Source: Methylopila sp. 73B
GTDB lineage: Bacteria > Pseudomonadota > Alphaproteobacteria > Rhizobiales > Methylopilaceae
Assembly (NCBI RefSeq): GCF_000526315.1
Contig: NZ_JAFV01000001.1
Span: forward strand, 2,108,001 to 2,172,000
Direction of reading: 5' to 3'
Length of the DNA: 64,000 bases
Shown one piece after another: positions 27,178 through 35,411 of the stretch. The position numbers were made by a program, and so were the translations under genes. Below the pieces are notes generated by a model. The model searched no databases. It was given only the letters and a program-made list of their open reading frames with translations, and was not told the origin of the DNA. Each line of letters starts with the position of its first letter. The stretch's first letter is position 1.

Positions 27178-27318
27178 TCGCCTCTCGTGGCAAAAAAAGC
27201 GACTTCAGCCTCTCTAGGTGATGGTGCCCCTCGCACGTCTATGACGTGAAGGGCGCGGGAGACCGCCCGCACGTCCCTTCGCCACGGCGGCGACCAAAGG
27301 TCGAAGACATTGGGGACG

Positions 27319-29871
27319 ATGGACATGCAGGGGTCGGTTGGAGGTCGCGTCGCACGGCGTCGCGGCATTGTGGACGGGTTGGCGTCCGCGCTGATGAGCG
27401 CGGCGATGACGCTGGCGGCAGGCGCCGCCCTGGGAGGGGCGACGTCGGCCTCCGCCCAGACGGTGCCGACATATGGGTTCGATATCCCGAGCCAACCGCT
27501 CACCCGCTCGCTGCGCGCTCTCGCCGACCGGTCCGGGCTCCAGATCGCCTATGATACCGCGAGCGCGTCGGGCGTTACTTCGCCGGCGGTGTCGGGCCTG
27601 ATTACCGCCGAGCAGGCGCTCGTCCGGCTTCTCGGGCCCTCGGGTCTCACCTACCGCTTCACGGATCCCACGACCGTGACCTTGGCCCGGAGGGGTGCCG
27701 CCGGCGAGACCGCGCCGCCAGAGAACGGCTCGCTGGTGCTCGACACGATCAACGTGACCGCCGGAGGCGCCACCGCGATGGCCGACGCGCCGTTCGAGAC
27801 GTCCGGGTCGAGCGCCTATATCTCCTCCGAGCAGATCGAAAGGGTCGCGACTGGTCGCGGCAGCGACATTTTCAAGACGACACCCGGCGTGATCTCCGCA
27901 AGCGGGCACAATGGATCTTCGATTAACGTCAATATTCGGGGCATGCAGGGCATGAACCGCGTGAATATGGCGGTCGATGGAGCTCAGCAGACCTTCTCAA
28001 CCTATCGCGGCTACATGGGGGTTGATAACCGCACCTATGTCGATCCGGACTTCCTGGGCGGCGTCTCGATAGCAAAGGGGCCTTCGTCGGGCGCCCTAGG
28101 CGCAGGTTTCAACGGCGGTGTGGTTGACATGCGCACGATCGGCGCGGCGGATGTTCTCCGAGACGGCCAATTCTACGGCGTGCGCATCAAAGGCGGCGTC
28201 GCCGACAATGCCATGTCCCCCGACGTCCTAGCCACTGGCCAAAGGAGCGGCCGTGGGGACCTGTTCGATTTCGAAAGCGGCTACGGCAACATCGCGGGCG
28301 CCGCGAAGGGGGATCATTTCGAGGTCCTGGCGGCCTACGGCCGTCGCAAAGCCGGCAACTACTCCGCCGGCTCGAAGGGCGAGGCGGGGTCGTTCACCCC
28401 AGTCTCCGGCGGCCGGGGCTCGAAAGATCTGGCTGAAGCCTTCAGCCGGGGTGACGAGGTTCCGAACACCTCGTTCGACACGCAATCAGCCCTGGTGAAA
28501 GGCGCGGTGTTCAACGACGAGCACCGTCTCGACGTGAGCTACGGCTACTACGACAGCGAGTACGGCGAGATGTGGCTGAGCGACGTCGGCGCCACGTCCG
28601 ACCGGCAGAAGCAGAAGCCGCTGAACAGCGTGACGAGCAATCGCTTCGTAGCCAATTACGCCTACGATCCGGCGTCCAATCTCATCAATTTCAAGCTCAA
28701 CGCCTGGTCCGCTAACGCGGACGAGACGCAGTATCTCGCCGCGGGCAGCGGGTTCAGCCGATCGTTCATCAAGACGCAGACCTGGGGCGTCGACTTCAAC
28801 AACTCCTCGCTCTTCACCGGCGCATGGGGCGAACTGAGCTGGCGCTACGGCGCCTCATACGCGGCCGAGGATACGGATCCCGCCGACGGAGAGGTGATCA
28901 TAGGCGTGGATGGGACGCGCAAAATCAGCAGCCTCTTCACCAACCTGACCTACAAGCCGACGCATTGGCTCACCGTCGGCGCCGATCTGCAGCATGTCCG
29001 CTACGACATGAAGGGCGACGCGCTTGGAAACTCCTTTACGCCTGGGACTTTCGAGCCGGTCTTCGGGGTGCGGGGAGACGGCGCCAAAACCTTGCCCGGC
29101 GCCAGCGTGACGGTCGAGCCGTGGAAGGGTCTGCAGATCTTCGCGAAGTACGCGGAAGGGTACCGCCCGCCGAGCATTCGCGAATTGTCGAACCCGTTCG
29201 TGACTTTCGTCAATCCGAACCTGAAGCCTGAAGAGGCTCAGAACTGGGAAGTCGGCGTCAACGCCTTGCGCAATGACACGCTTTTCGAGGACGATAAGCT
29301 GTCCTTTAAGGCCGCATACTTCAATAATACCTATAAAAACTACATAGTCAGGTCCCTGAATTACTCCTTGGGCAGCTGGATCACGGACAATATCTCGAAG
29401 GCTAAATTCGAGGGTGTCGAAATTCAGCTGAATTACGACATGGGGAGGGCCTTCGCCAACTTCGCCTACACGCACTATACGAAAGCGGACTTCGGCTGCC
29501 CGGCCTACGCCAGACCCACTGAATGCGAAGGCGGCTCCTACAGCCAAGACTACGCGGTCTTCAACATGCCCCCCGAGAGCATGGTGAGCCTGACGCTGGG
29601 GGCCCGCTTTTTGGAAGAGCGGATCGTCGTCGGCGGACGCATGACTTACGTCGACGAGCGCAAAGGAGGTCCAGCGGCAGGCCTGCGGTCGGTGACGTGG
29701 AACGAATACGCCGTCTTCGATCTCTTCGGATCTTACAAGGTCAACGACCACGTCAGCATGAACGCCAGCCTCGAGAACGTGACGGATCGATTTTACATGG
29801 ACGCGCTGAACACGACCGCCATGCCGGCTCCGGGGCGGACCTTCCGACTCGGCGTCACTGCATCGTTCTGA
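27319..29871 (+). CDS. TonB-dependent heme/hemoglobin-type receptor with STN domain, module 2
   Basis: An outer-membrane receptor of about 850 residues. A signal sequence (ending TSASAQT) precedes an STN domain (YGFDIPSQPLTRSLRALADR), a TonB box (LDTINVTAG), a plug (INVNIRGMQGMNRVNMAVDG) and a barrel. The barrel holds YRPPSIRELSNPF followed by NPNLKPEE, close to the FRAP/NPNL heme-receptor box. The heme oxygenase gene 73 bases downstream supports heme as ligand. ATGs at 27319 and 27325 are both possible starts. Direct evidence is family plus context; hemoglobin versus free heme cannot be told. Confidence 0.88.
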   Translation: MDMQGSVGGRVARRRGIVDGLASALMSAAMTLAAGAALGGATSASAQTVPTYGFDIPSQPLTRSLRALADRSGLQIAYDTASASGVTSPAVSGLITAEQALVRLLGPSGLTYRFTDPTTVTLARRGAAGETAPPENGSLVLDTINVTAGGATAMADAPFETSGSSAYISSEQIERVATGRGSDIFKTTPGVISASGHNGSSINVNIRGMQGMNRVNMAVDGAQQTFSTYRGYMGVDNRTYVDPDFLGGVSIAKGPSSGALGAGFNGGVVDMRTIGAADVLRDGQFYGVRIKGGVADNAMSPDVLATGQRSGRGDLFDFESGYGNIAGAAKGDHFEVLAAYGRRKAGNYSAGSKGEAGSFTPVSGGRGSKDLAEAFSRGDEVPNTSFDTQSALVKGAVFNDEHRLDVSYGYYDSEYGEMWLSDVGATSDRQKQKPLNSVTSNRFVANYAYDPASNLINFKLNAWSANADETQYLAAGSGFSRSFIKTQTWGVDFNNSSLFTGAWGELSWRYGASYAAEDTDPADGEVIIGVDGTRKISSLFTNLTYKPTHWLTVGADLQHVRYDMKGDALGNSFTPGTFEPVFGVRGDGAKTLPGASVTVEPWKGLQIFAKYAEGYRPPSIRELSNPFVTFVNPNLKPEEAQNWEVGVNALRNDTLFEDDKLSFKAAYFNNTYKNYIVRSLNYSLGSWITDNISKAKFEGVEIQLNYDMGRAFANFAYTHYTKADFGCPAYARPTECEGGSYSQDYAVFNMPPESMVSLTLGARFLEERIVVGGRMTYVDERKGGPAAGLRSVTWNEYAVFDLFGSYKVNDHVSMNASLENVTDRFYMDALNTTAMPAPGRTFRLGVTASF

Positions 29872-29944
29872 CTTTGCGGCGCTTGATCGCGCGCGGGATC
29901 AAGCCGCGCGGGATCGGCCTTCGCCTGTTCTTCCTGGGATCTAG

Positions 29945-30550
29945 ATGACCAACGCTATCACCGATGCGCCCGTCGCCGCGACCCGCGCGCGCCGGCTGAA
30001 GGCAGCGACGGAGGCGGCCCACGAGACGTTGGACCGCGCGATCATGGCCGGGCAGCCGTTCGAAAGCCGGGACCGCGACGTCCAATTCCTCGCTCTTCAG
30101 CGCAGCGTCCAACGCGACATCGACGCCCTTTACGCAGATCCCGCCCTCGGGGCCCTGCTGCCGGATCTCGCCGGCGGCCGCAGGCTGGGCCTGATCGAGC
30201 AGGACATGGCCGACCTTGGCGTCGGCGCCGCTCCGGACGCCGCAGCCCCGGCCTTCGCGCCGGACGTCGAGTTCGACGAGCCGGCCGCTCTTGGCTCGCT
30301 CTACGTGGCCGAGGGCTCCAACCTTGGCGCCGCCTTTCTGCTGAAGGCAGCTGCGGCGCGTGGGCTGTCGGAGACATTCGGTGCGCGCCATTTGGCCGGG
30401 GCGCTGGTGGGGCGTGGCCTCCGCTGGCGCACGTTCGTCGCTGCGCTCGATGGAGCGGCGCTGTCCGAGGCGGAAGAGGCGGGCGTGGTTGCGGGAGCGG
30501 AGGCGGCGTTCGCACGGGTCCAGGAGCTCGCACGACAAATCCTCGGATGA
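29945..30550 (+). CDS. hemO: biliverdin-producing heme oxygenase
   Basis: A 201-residue all-helical protein of the bacterial HemO/PigA/BphO type. It has RARRLKAATEAAHETLDRAI (proximal His in AAHE) and GSLYVAEGSNLGAAFL (the conserved G-S-x-Y-V-x-E-G-S distal-helix motif). It would open imported heme to biliverdin, iron and CO in the cytosol. It stands between the heme-type receptor and tonB and overlaps tonB by 4 bases. No heme ABC transporter (HmuTUV) is in the window, so periplasmic heme import must be encoded elsewhere. Confidence 0.88.
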   Translation: MTNAITDAPVAATRARRLKAATEAAHETLDRAIMAGQPFESRDRDVQFLALQRSVQRDIDALYADPALGALLPDLAGGRRLGLIEQDMADLGVGAAPDAAAPAFAPDVEFDEPAALGSLYVAEGSNLGAAFLLKAAAARGLSETFGARHLAGALVGRGLRWRTFVAALDGAALSEAEEAGVVAGAEAAFARVQELARQILG

Positions 30551-31401
30551 ACGGGGAGGCCACGGCGGAAGCGCTTCTTGCCCCACGCGCGCGTCCGCTC
30601 GCCCGCGCGGAGCTGGCGCGGTGGCCGGCGGCGGGGCTCGCCGTGCTGGCGCTGCATGTCGGCGTGGCGGCGTGGCTGTTGCGCCAGCCGCCGGCCCAGC
30701 CCGCCGACGGGGCCCCGCCGCCGGCGGTGATGATCGACCTTGCCCCCGAACCCGAGGCGGCGAACACGGAGACGACCGACATCTCCGCCGACGCGGCGGC
30801 GGCCGAGGCCTCCGCCCCAGCCGAGGCCGAGCCGGTGGAGGAGGCCCAGCAGGAGAGCGCGGAAATGATCGAACCTGAACCCATGGAGACGGACGAGCCG
30901 CCGCTGGAGGAGGTGGCCGCCGCCGAGGTCGCCGGGCCCCGGCCGCGCGCACGGCCGGCGCCGCCGACGCCGGTCCGCGAGGCCCGCCGGCCGCGGCCCC
31001 GGCGCGACACCCGTGAGCGGCCGATGCCGCAGCAGGCCCAGGCGCAGTCCCGGAGCGCCGTGCAGGCCCAGGCGCAGGTCCCCCAATCGCACCGCACCGC
31101 GGCGAGCCGCAGCTCCGTCGGCATCTCGGCCGCCGCCTCCACCTGGCAGGCGCGGCTGATGGCGCATCTGGAGCGGCGCAAGCGCTACCCGTCCGGAGCC
31201 CAGAGCCGGGGCGTGGCCTATGTGCGCTTCACGATCAACGACAGCGGCGCGGTGCTCTCCGCCGCGCTCGCCCGCTCGTCGGGCTTTGCGGAGCTCGACG
31301 CCGAGGTCCTCGCCCTCGTCCGCCGCGCCTCTCCGCTCCCTCCGCCGCCCCAAGGGGCAAACCGCACCATCACCGCCCCCGTCAAGTTCGACCGACGGTA
31401 A
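30547..31401 (+). CDS. tonB: TonB energy transducer, module 2
   Basis: 284 residues: an N-terminal membrane anchor (residues about 28-45, AGLAVLALHVGVAAWLL), a long Pro/Glu/Ala then Arg/Pro-rich periplasmic linker, and a C-terminal TonB domain (about 195-284) with RRKRYPSGAQSRGVAYVRF and SGFAELDAEVLALVRRA. It carries proton-motive energy from ExbB/ExbD to the receptor. exbBD are not nearby, so it must share them with another system. The start overlaps the end of hemO. Confidence 0.9.
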   Translation: MNGEATAEALLAPRARPLARAELARWPAAGLAVLALHVGVAAWLLRQPPAQPADGAPPPAVMIDLAPEPEAANTETTDISADAAAAEASAPAEAEPVEEAQQESAEMIEPEPMETDEPPLEEVAAAEVAGPRPRARPAPPTPVREARRPRPRRDTRERPMPQQAQAQSRSAVQAQAQVPQSHRTAASRSSVGISAAASTWQARLMAHLERRKRYPSGAQSRGVAYVRFTINDSGAVLSAALARSSGFAELDAEVLALVRRASPLPPPPQGANRTITAPVKFDRR

Positions 31402-31407
31402 TTATTC

Positions 31408-31830
31408 TACTTTAGATCTTGATTTAAAGTAATTCTAATGCTTGCCGAAGACAGTGTCATCGTAGTTGCCGCGATAACGGTCAGAGAACGAGACCGAAGA
31501 CAGGATAGAGCACGCCAGTTCTGATCGACACGCCCGCGGCGTTGTAGATGAAGGCGAAGACGAGGCTCTGGCGGATATCCGCCATGGTTGCCTCAGAGAG
31601 GCGGCGCGCTTTGACGACGCCGGTCAGGTCCCTGAGCAGCGTCACGCCGGCGCTCTCGATCGCCACATCGACTCCCGAGCCCATGGCGATACGCACATCG
31701 GCGCTGGTAACCACCGGCGCGTCGTTCACTCCGTCGCCGGCCATAGCGACCGCTCTGCCCTCAGTCTTCAGACGCTCTACGATCGAAGCCTCCTGGTCAG
31801 GCTGTACATTGGCCTCGAGCTGGTCAATTC
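31408..31830 (-). pseudogene. copper-type P1B ATPase C-terminal fragment, frameshifted
   Basis: The minus-strand frame has the hinge motif [12 protein letters not shown] and the last two membrane helices ([27 protein letters not shown]). It stops early, but a one-base shift continues as IAATTMTLSSASIR to a TAG at 31408, the usual CopA/CtpA end. The N-terminal three quarters is missing, cut at 31831 by an IS3 type B insertion. Dead gene, convergent with tonB. Confidence 0.8.
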
Positions 31831-31907
31831 TGGAGTGGGCCCTTCGGGGTGGACGGGTCGCGCTATGGGAATTGACCGTGGACTGGGCTTTCAGAGGATG
31901 AGGGCCC

Positions 31908-32258
31908 ATGACACGTCATCGATCCCACAGCTTCGCGTTCAAGCGCCAGGTCGCGCAGGAGTTCATCTCCGGCGAGACGCTGCATGGCCTTGCGAAGCGG
32001 CATGATCTGTCGCGCAACCTCATCCGTTTGTGGGTGCAGAAGTTTGAAGCCGGCGCGTTCGATGAGGACGCGGAGGCCGCGGATCGGATCCAGGAGTATG
32101 AGGCGCGGATCGCCGCGTTGGAGCGGCTTGTCAGTCGGCAGGCGCTCGAACTCGAGTTTTTAAAAGGGGCTCTTCAAAGCGGAGCGCGGCCGAGAAGCGC
32201 GCCTACGTCCGTGATCATCGGCCCCGCGGTCTCTCCGTCTCCGAAGGATGCCGGCTGA
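31908..32258 (+). CDS. IS3-family transposase OrfA (type B), copy 1
   Basis: A 116-residue frame starting [19 protein letters not shown], an HTH with a coiled-coil tail ([20 protein letters not shown]). The last residues after EFLKGAL are read past the frameshift site; the -1 frame leads into OrfB. Confidence 0.83.
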   Translation: MTRHRSHSFAFKRQVAQEFISGETLHGLAKRHDLSRNLIRLWVQKFEAGAFDEDAEAADRIQEYEARIAALERLVSRQALELEFLKGALQSGARPRSAPTSVIIGPAVSPSPKDAG

Positions 32259-33052
32259 TGGAGATCGCGCGATCGACCTACTACGATGAGCCCCGCCGGG
32301 TATTGGACGACACCCCACTGGTGGAGGCGATGATTGCAATTTCCGATGCGTTCGAAGCCTACGGCTGGCGGCGCGTCCAGGCGGCGCTGCGTCAGCAGGG
32401 CTTGATCGTGAACAAGAAGGTTCGGCGGCTGATGCGCGAGCACGGGCTGCAGCCGAAGCGCCGGCGTCGCACTGTCGTGACCACGGACAGCCGCCATGAC
32501 AGTCCGATCTTCCCGAACCGCGCCCAGGACGTCGCTATGACCGGGCCGAACCAGCTTTGGGTCGCGGACATCACCTACGTTCCGGTGGTCGGCCGGTTCA
32601 TCTACTTGGCGGTCGCCCTCGACGCCTGGTCGCGAGCCGTCGTCGGCTACGCCATCAGCCGCTCGATCGACTCCCGCCTGACCGTCGCGGCGCTGGAGGT
32701 GGCGATCGAGCGCCGGCGTCCGCCCGCAGGCTGCATCCACCACTCGGACCGAGGCTCGCAATACGCCAGTCAAGTCTACCACGACGTGCTGGCCGCTCAT
32801 GGCCTGGTCGGCTCGATGGGCCAGCGCGGCAAACCTTACGACAACGCCAAAGCGGAGAGCTTCATGAAAACGCTCAAGGCCGAGGCGGTCTACCCAATGG
32901 CCTACGAGACCTTCGCCGACGTCGCCGAAAGCCTTCCGGCCTTCATCGACGACGTCTACAACGCCAAGAGGCTTCACTCGGCGCTCGGCTACCTCAGCCC
33001 GCGCCAGTTCGAGGATCACCACGCCCGGCAGACGGTCCAAACCGGAGTCTGA
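32258..33052 (+). CDS. IS3-family transposase OrfB (type B), copy 1
   Basis: A 264-residue integrase core with catalytic residues in [21 protein letters not shown] and [11 protein letters not shown]. It lacks one residue (NKKVRR against NHKKVRR) compared with copy 2, from an in-frame 3-base deletion. Otherwise it looks intact. Confidence 0.86.
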   Translation: MEIARSTYYDEPRRVLDDTPLVEAMIAISDAFEAYGWRRVQAALRQQGLIVNKKVRRLMREHGLQPKRRRRTVVTTDSRHDSPIFPNRAQDVAMTGPNQLWVADITYVPVVGRFIYLAVALDAWSRAVVGYAISRSIDSRLTVAALEVAIERRRPPAGCIHHSDRGSQYASQVYHDVLAAHGLVGSMGQRGKPYDNAKAESFMKTLKAEAVYPMAYETFADVAESLPAFIDDVYNAKRLHSALGYLSPRQFEDHHARQTVQTGV

Positions 33053-33081
33053 CCGCAGTCCGGCTTGAGGGGCCCACTCCA

Positions 33082-33290
33082 TGGCTTGCCTGATCCTTGG
33101 CGGCGACAACCGTCTCATCTTGCGCGCCAGCGCGCGGCTGAGATCGTTGTTCCTCGTGCTGGCCGACATCGTCTCGCGAACGGTGATCGCGCCTGACGAC
33201 ATGCCGATTGGGATTGTGACCGGCATCGTCGGGGCGCGTTCTTCATCGCCATGCTTCGGCGCAAAACTGATCGACATATCGTTTCCAGCT
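33082..33290 (+). pseudogene. FecCD-type siderophore permease C-terminal fragment
   Basis: GGDNRLILRASARLRSLFLV, LADIVSRTVIAPDDMPIGIV and TGIVGA match the last two helices of BtuC/FecCD permeases. A one-base deletion after GIVGA shifts the frame; the next frame gives FFIAMLRRKTDRH, the usual end. The 5' part was removed by the IS3 insertion. It is a remnant of an older siderophore ABC importer. Confidence 0.78.
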
Positions 33291-33411
33291 TACGCGAGGC
33301 GGCGGGAGGAATACGCCGAGCGGCGCGAAGTGTGTTTCGACGTCATTATAGAAAGCCGAAGAGAGGCTTGCGCCCGGCGCACCGTTCTTCGGCGACGTCG
33401 AAGCAGAGGCG

Positions 33412-34102
33412 TCACTCCGACTCCGACCCCGTGCCGCCTCGACGCCAGTAGGAGACGACGACATGCTCGGCCTTCGCGAGCCCTAGCGTCTTACGCGCAT
33501 GGGCGCGGATCCGCTTGAAGCCGTCGAACTCACATCCCGCCAGAGGAAACGCGATGTCGATCCGCTGGCGAGCGGCGTCGATTCCACCGTGTCCGCGAGG
33601 GATCGGTCGCCGCGATCGCGCCGAAGCCAGATCAGTTCGACGCCTTCGGGCCGAACGAGCGACTGCTGGTCGTCCGCCCCTCCGATCTCGATGATCGGGG
33701 TTCCCCGCAGCTCGGGCGACGCCGTCTCGAGGATGCGCGAAATCGCGGGCAGAGCGGTTCGGCGACCGCGACGACGGTCGCCACCCGGAAATTGGGCGGG
33801 GTGACGATGTCCAGCCCGCCCCCGGACCAAGCCATCGACGGCGAAGGCTCGCCCGCGAATTCGATCACATGCGACGCGATGCCGAATTTCAGGAGATAGA
33901 GCGACTCGCGGTCGTCCGCCTCCGCGCGGGCCGTTAGTCGCCCGCCGCCCGCCTGAAGCCGCGCCTGCGGCCAGATGAGGATCCCGGCGTCGCCGTCGCG
34001 ATCTATCGTAGCGCCATGCTCGGCGAGATGCTCGCAGACCGGCCCGATGAGCGCCTCCGCGTCCGCCATCGCGATGTCGGTCTCGGCGACAAGACGGGTC
34101 AT
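33412..34102 (-). pseudogene. DUF2218/siderophore-interacting ferric reductase, internally deleted
   Basis: Starting at the ATG at 34100-34102, MTRLVAETDIAMADAEALIG ... RADDRESLYLLKFGIASHV style sequence is a DUF2218 domain, followed by the beginning of an FAD-binding domain (PPNFRVATVVAVAEPLCPR). The frame then breaks. In another frame PAISRILETASPELRGTPII and GVELIWLRRD, and in a third AEHVVVSYWRRGGTGSE to a TGA at 33412, are the C-terminal SIP (NADPH) domain. About 150 residues of the flavin domain are gone. Intact relatives reduce ferric siderophores in the cytosol, so this is a lost reductase of the same older locus as the FecCD fragment. Confidence 0.75.
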
Positions 34103-34278
34103 GGGACTCGCGATCGGGAGCGTCCCGATCCTCCTGTTGCCTCGCGCGGCGGGGGGCGGCATAGACGACGCGTTGGCGCCCAATGCGATCAAAGCGCCGT
34201 GCGCGTCAAGCCGTCAGACGAGATCCAACAACGCGACGGACGTTCCCTGTCAGGGTATGAGCGGATCGACGCCGCCCG

Positions 34279-35256
34279 TCAGCCGTGGTCCCGTGCCGTT
34301 GAGCAACGAAGTTCTGAGGGGCTTAGGCCGTAGCGTTGGCGGAAGGTCCGGTTGAAGTAGGACAGGTCGTTGAAGCCGACGTCGTAGGCGATCCGGTGGA
34401 TCGGGGAGTCGGCTGGGCTGAGCAGGATCGCCGCCTTCGCGCGCTCGAGCCGGCGCTCCAGCACATAGCGCGAGAAGGTGGTGCCCTCCCGGCTGAACAG
34501 CTTCTGGAGGGTACGGGAGGTCACGCCCTCCTCTGCGGCGAGATCGGGAAGCGACAACGCGGCGTCTGTCAGCCCGCGCTCGATCCGCGCCTTGACGGAG
34601 CCCGCCCTCCCCGGCTTGGGCGCGGGCGTCTCAATGGAGACGTCCGCCACCAACGGAAGCAGGGCGTAGAAGTGCGCCACCATCAAGCTAGCCTCATCCC
34701 GACTGCGCGGGGCGCGCTGAAGTAGGTAGCCGGCGTAGCTTGTCAGCAATTGAAGGGGCAGGAAGTCGTGCGGCAGCGTTCGCATCATCAGGCTCGCGAG
34801 CCGGTGGTTCGTCACGCCGGGAGCGTGCGGTGGCAGGCAGGCGCAGTCGAGCCGGCCGCCTTGGGGCAGGCGGATGTCCAACGGCTCGCCCGGCGACAGG
34901 AACACGTAGTCCGCGCGCTCCGCCTCAACGATCCGCCGTTTCTGGTGAACGACCGCGGGACCGTCCATGGCGCGCAGGATGACGACGCTCGTTCTTTTGG
35001 CGCCGGGCGTCTGCAGCCGAACGGCGCTTTTCTGGAAGTAGAATGTGGCGAGCGACAGTGCGTGATCACTCCAGAACAGACCCTTAGCGCTCCCCAAAGC
35101 CCCCTCGGTCAGCATCGTCGTGCCGGCGCCGAACAGGTCCTGCAACATCGCGTTGCAGATCCGGTCACCCTGGCCGCTGGCGGACCCGGCGTCGCCGAAC
35201 GTTCGCGCGCCGCTGGTTTCGAATCGTTCCAAATCTCTGCCTCGGCCGGTTCGCAA
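34279..35256 (-). CDS. AraC-family regulator of the RhtA-type uptake unit
   Basis: 325 residues: an N-terminal cupin-like ligand domain (about 1-190) and a C-terminal AraC HTH pair (about 225-320: LTDAALSLPDLAAEEGVTSR ... IHRIAYDVGFNDLSYFNRTF). It is divergent from the RhtA-type receptor. AraC activators (RhrA, PchR) commonly switch on siderophore genes when the ferric siderophore is present, and this arrangement fits that pattern. The palindrome at 35323-35353 lies in the shared promoter region. Ligand identity is inferred only from context. Confidence 0.88.
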   Translation of the reverse strand: MRTGRGRDLERFETSGARTFGDAGSASGQGDRICNAMLQDLFGAGTTMLTEGALGSAKGLFWSDHALSLATFYFQKSAVRLQTPGAKRTSVVILRAMDGPAVVHQKRRIVEAERADYVFLSPGEPLDIRLPQGGRLDCACLPPHAPGVTNHRLASLMMRTLPHDFLPLQLLTSYAGYLLQRAPRSRDEASLMVAHFYALLPLVADVSIETPAPKPGRAGSVKARIERGLTDAALSLPDLAAEEGVTSRTLQKLFSREGTTFSRYVLERRLERAKAAILLSPADSPIHRIAYDVGFNDLSYFNRTFRQRYGLSPSELRCSTARDHG

Positions 35257-35322
35257 TTGTCCGCAGTCAGTTCGCTATTCTCCAAGCGCGTAGCATTATC
35301 ATCCCTTAAATGTAAGCGGACG

Positions 35323-35353
35323 CTACTAGATTAGAATTTATCTTATCTAGTAG
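35323..35353. promoter_or_regulatory. palindrome with Irr-like core between araC-type gene and receptor
   Basis: CTACTAGAT (35323-35331) and ATCTAGTAG (35345-35353) form a perfect 9 bp inverted repeat around 13 bases. The centre (ATTAGAATTTATCTTAT, 35330-35346) resembles an Irr iron-control element. It sits between divergent genes, 59 bp before the receptor start, so it could be an Irr site, an AraC-protein site, or both. Confidence 0.55.
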
Positions 35354-35411
35354 AGATGCGTGCGGTGCGGCTGGAAGAGGCCTTTCGGGCGCGCGGTTGC
35401 TTTTGGGGATA

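Larger units (their letters stand above)
31831..33081 (+). mobile_element. IS3-family element (type B), copy 1
   Basis: 1251 bp with terminal inverted repeats TGGAGTGGGCCC at both ends. It carries orfA and orfB joined by a slippery T/A/G run (TTTTTAAAAGGGG). It separates a P-type ATPase fragment from a siderophore permease fragment. A near-identical copy lies at 47494-48747, a truncated one at 58709-58951 and a remnant at 14840-15085. Confidence 0.88.

Noticed and set aside
31409-31430. ACTTTA...TAAAGT dyad considered as an Irr box or terminator
   Set aside because: It lies in the last codons of the P-type ATPase pseudogene and just after tonB, with no intact gene to control and no GC-rich stem.
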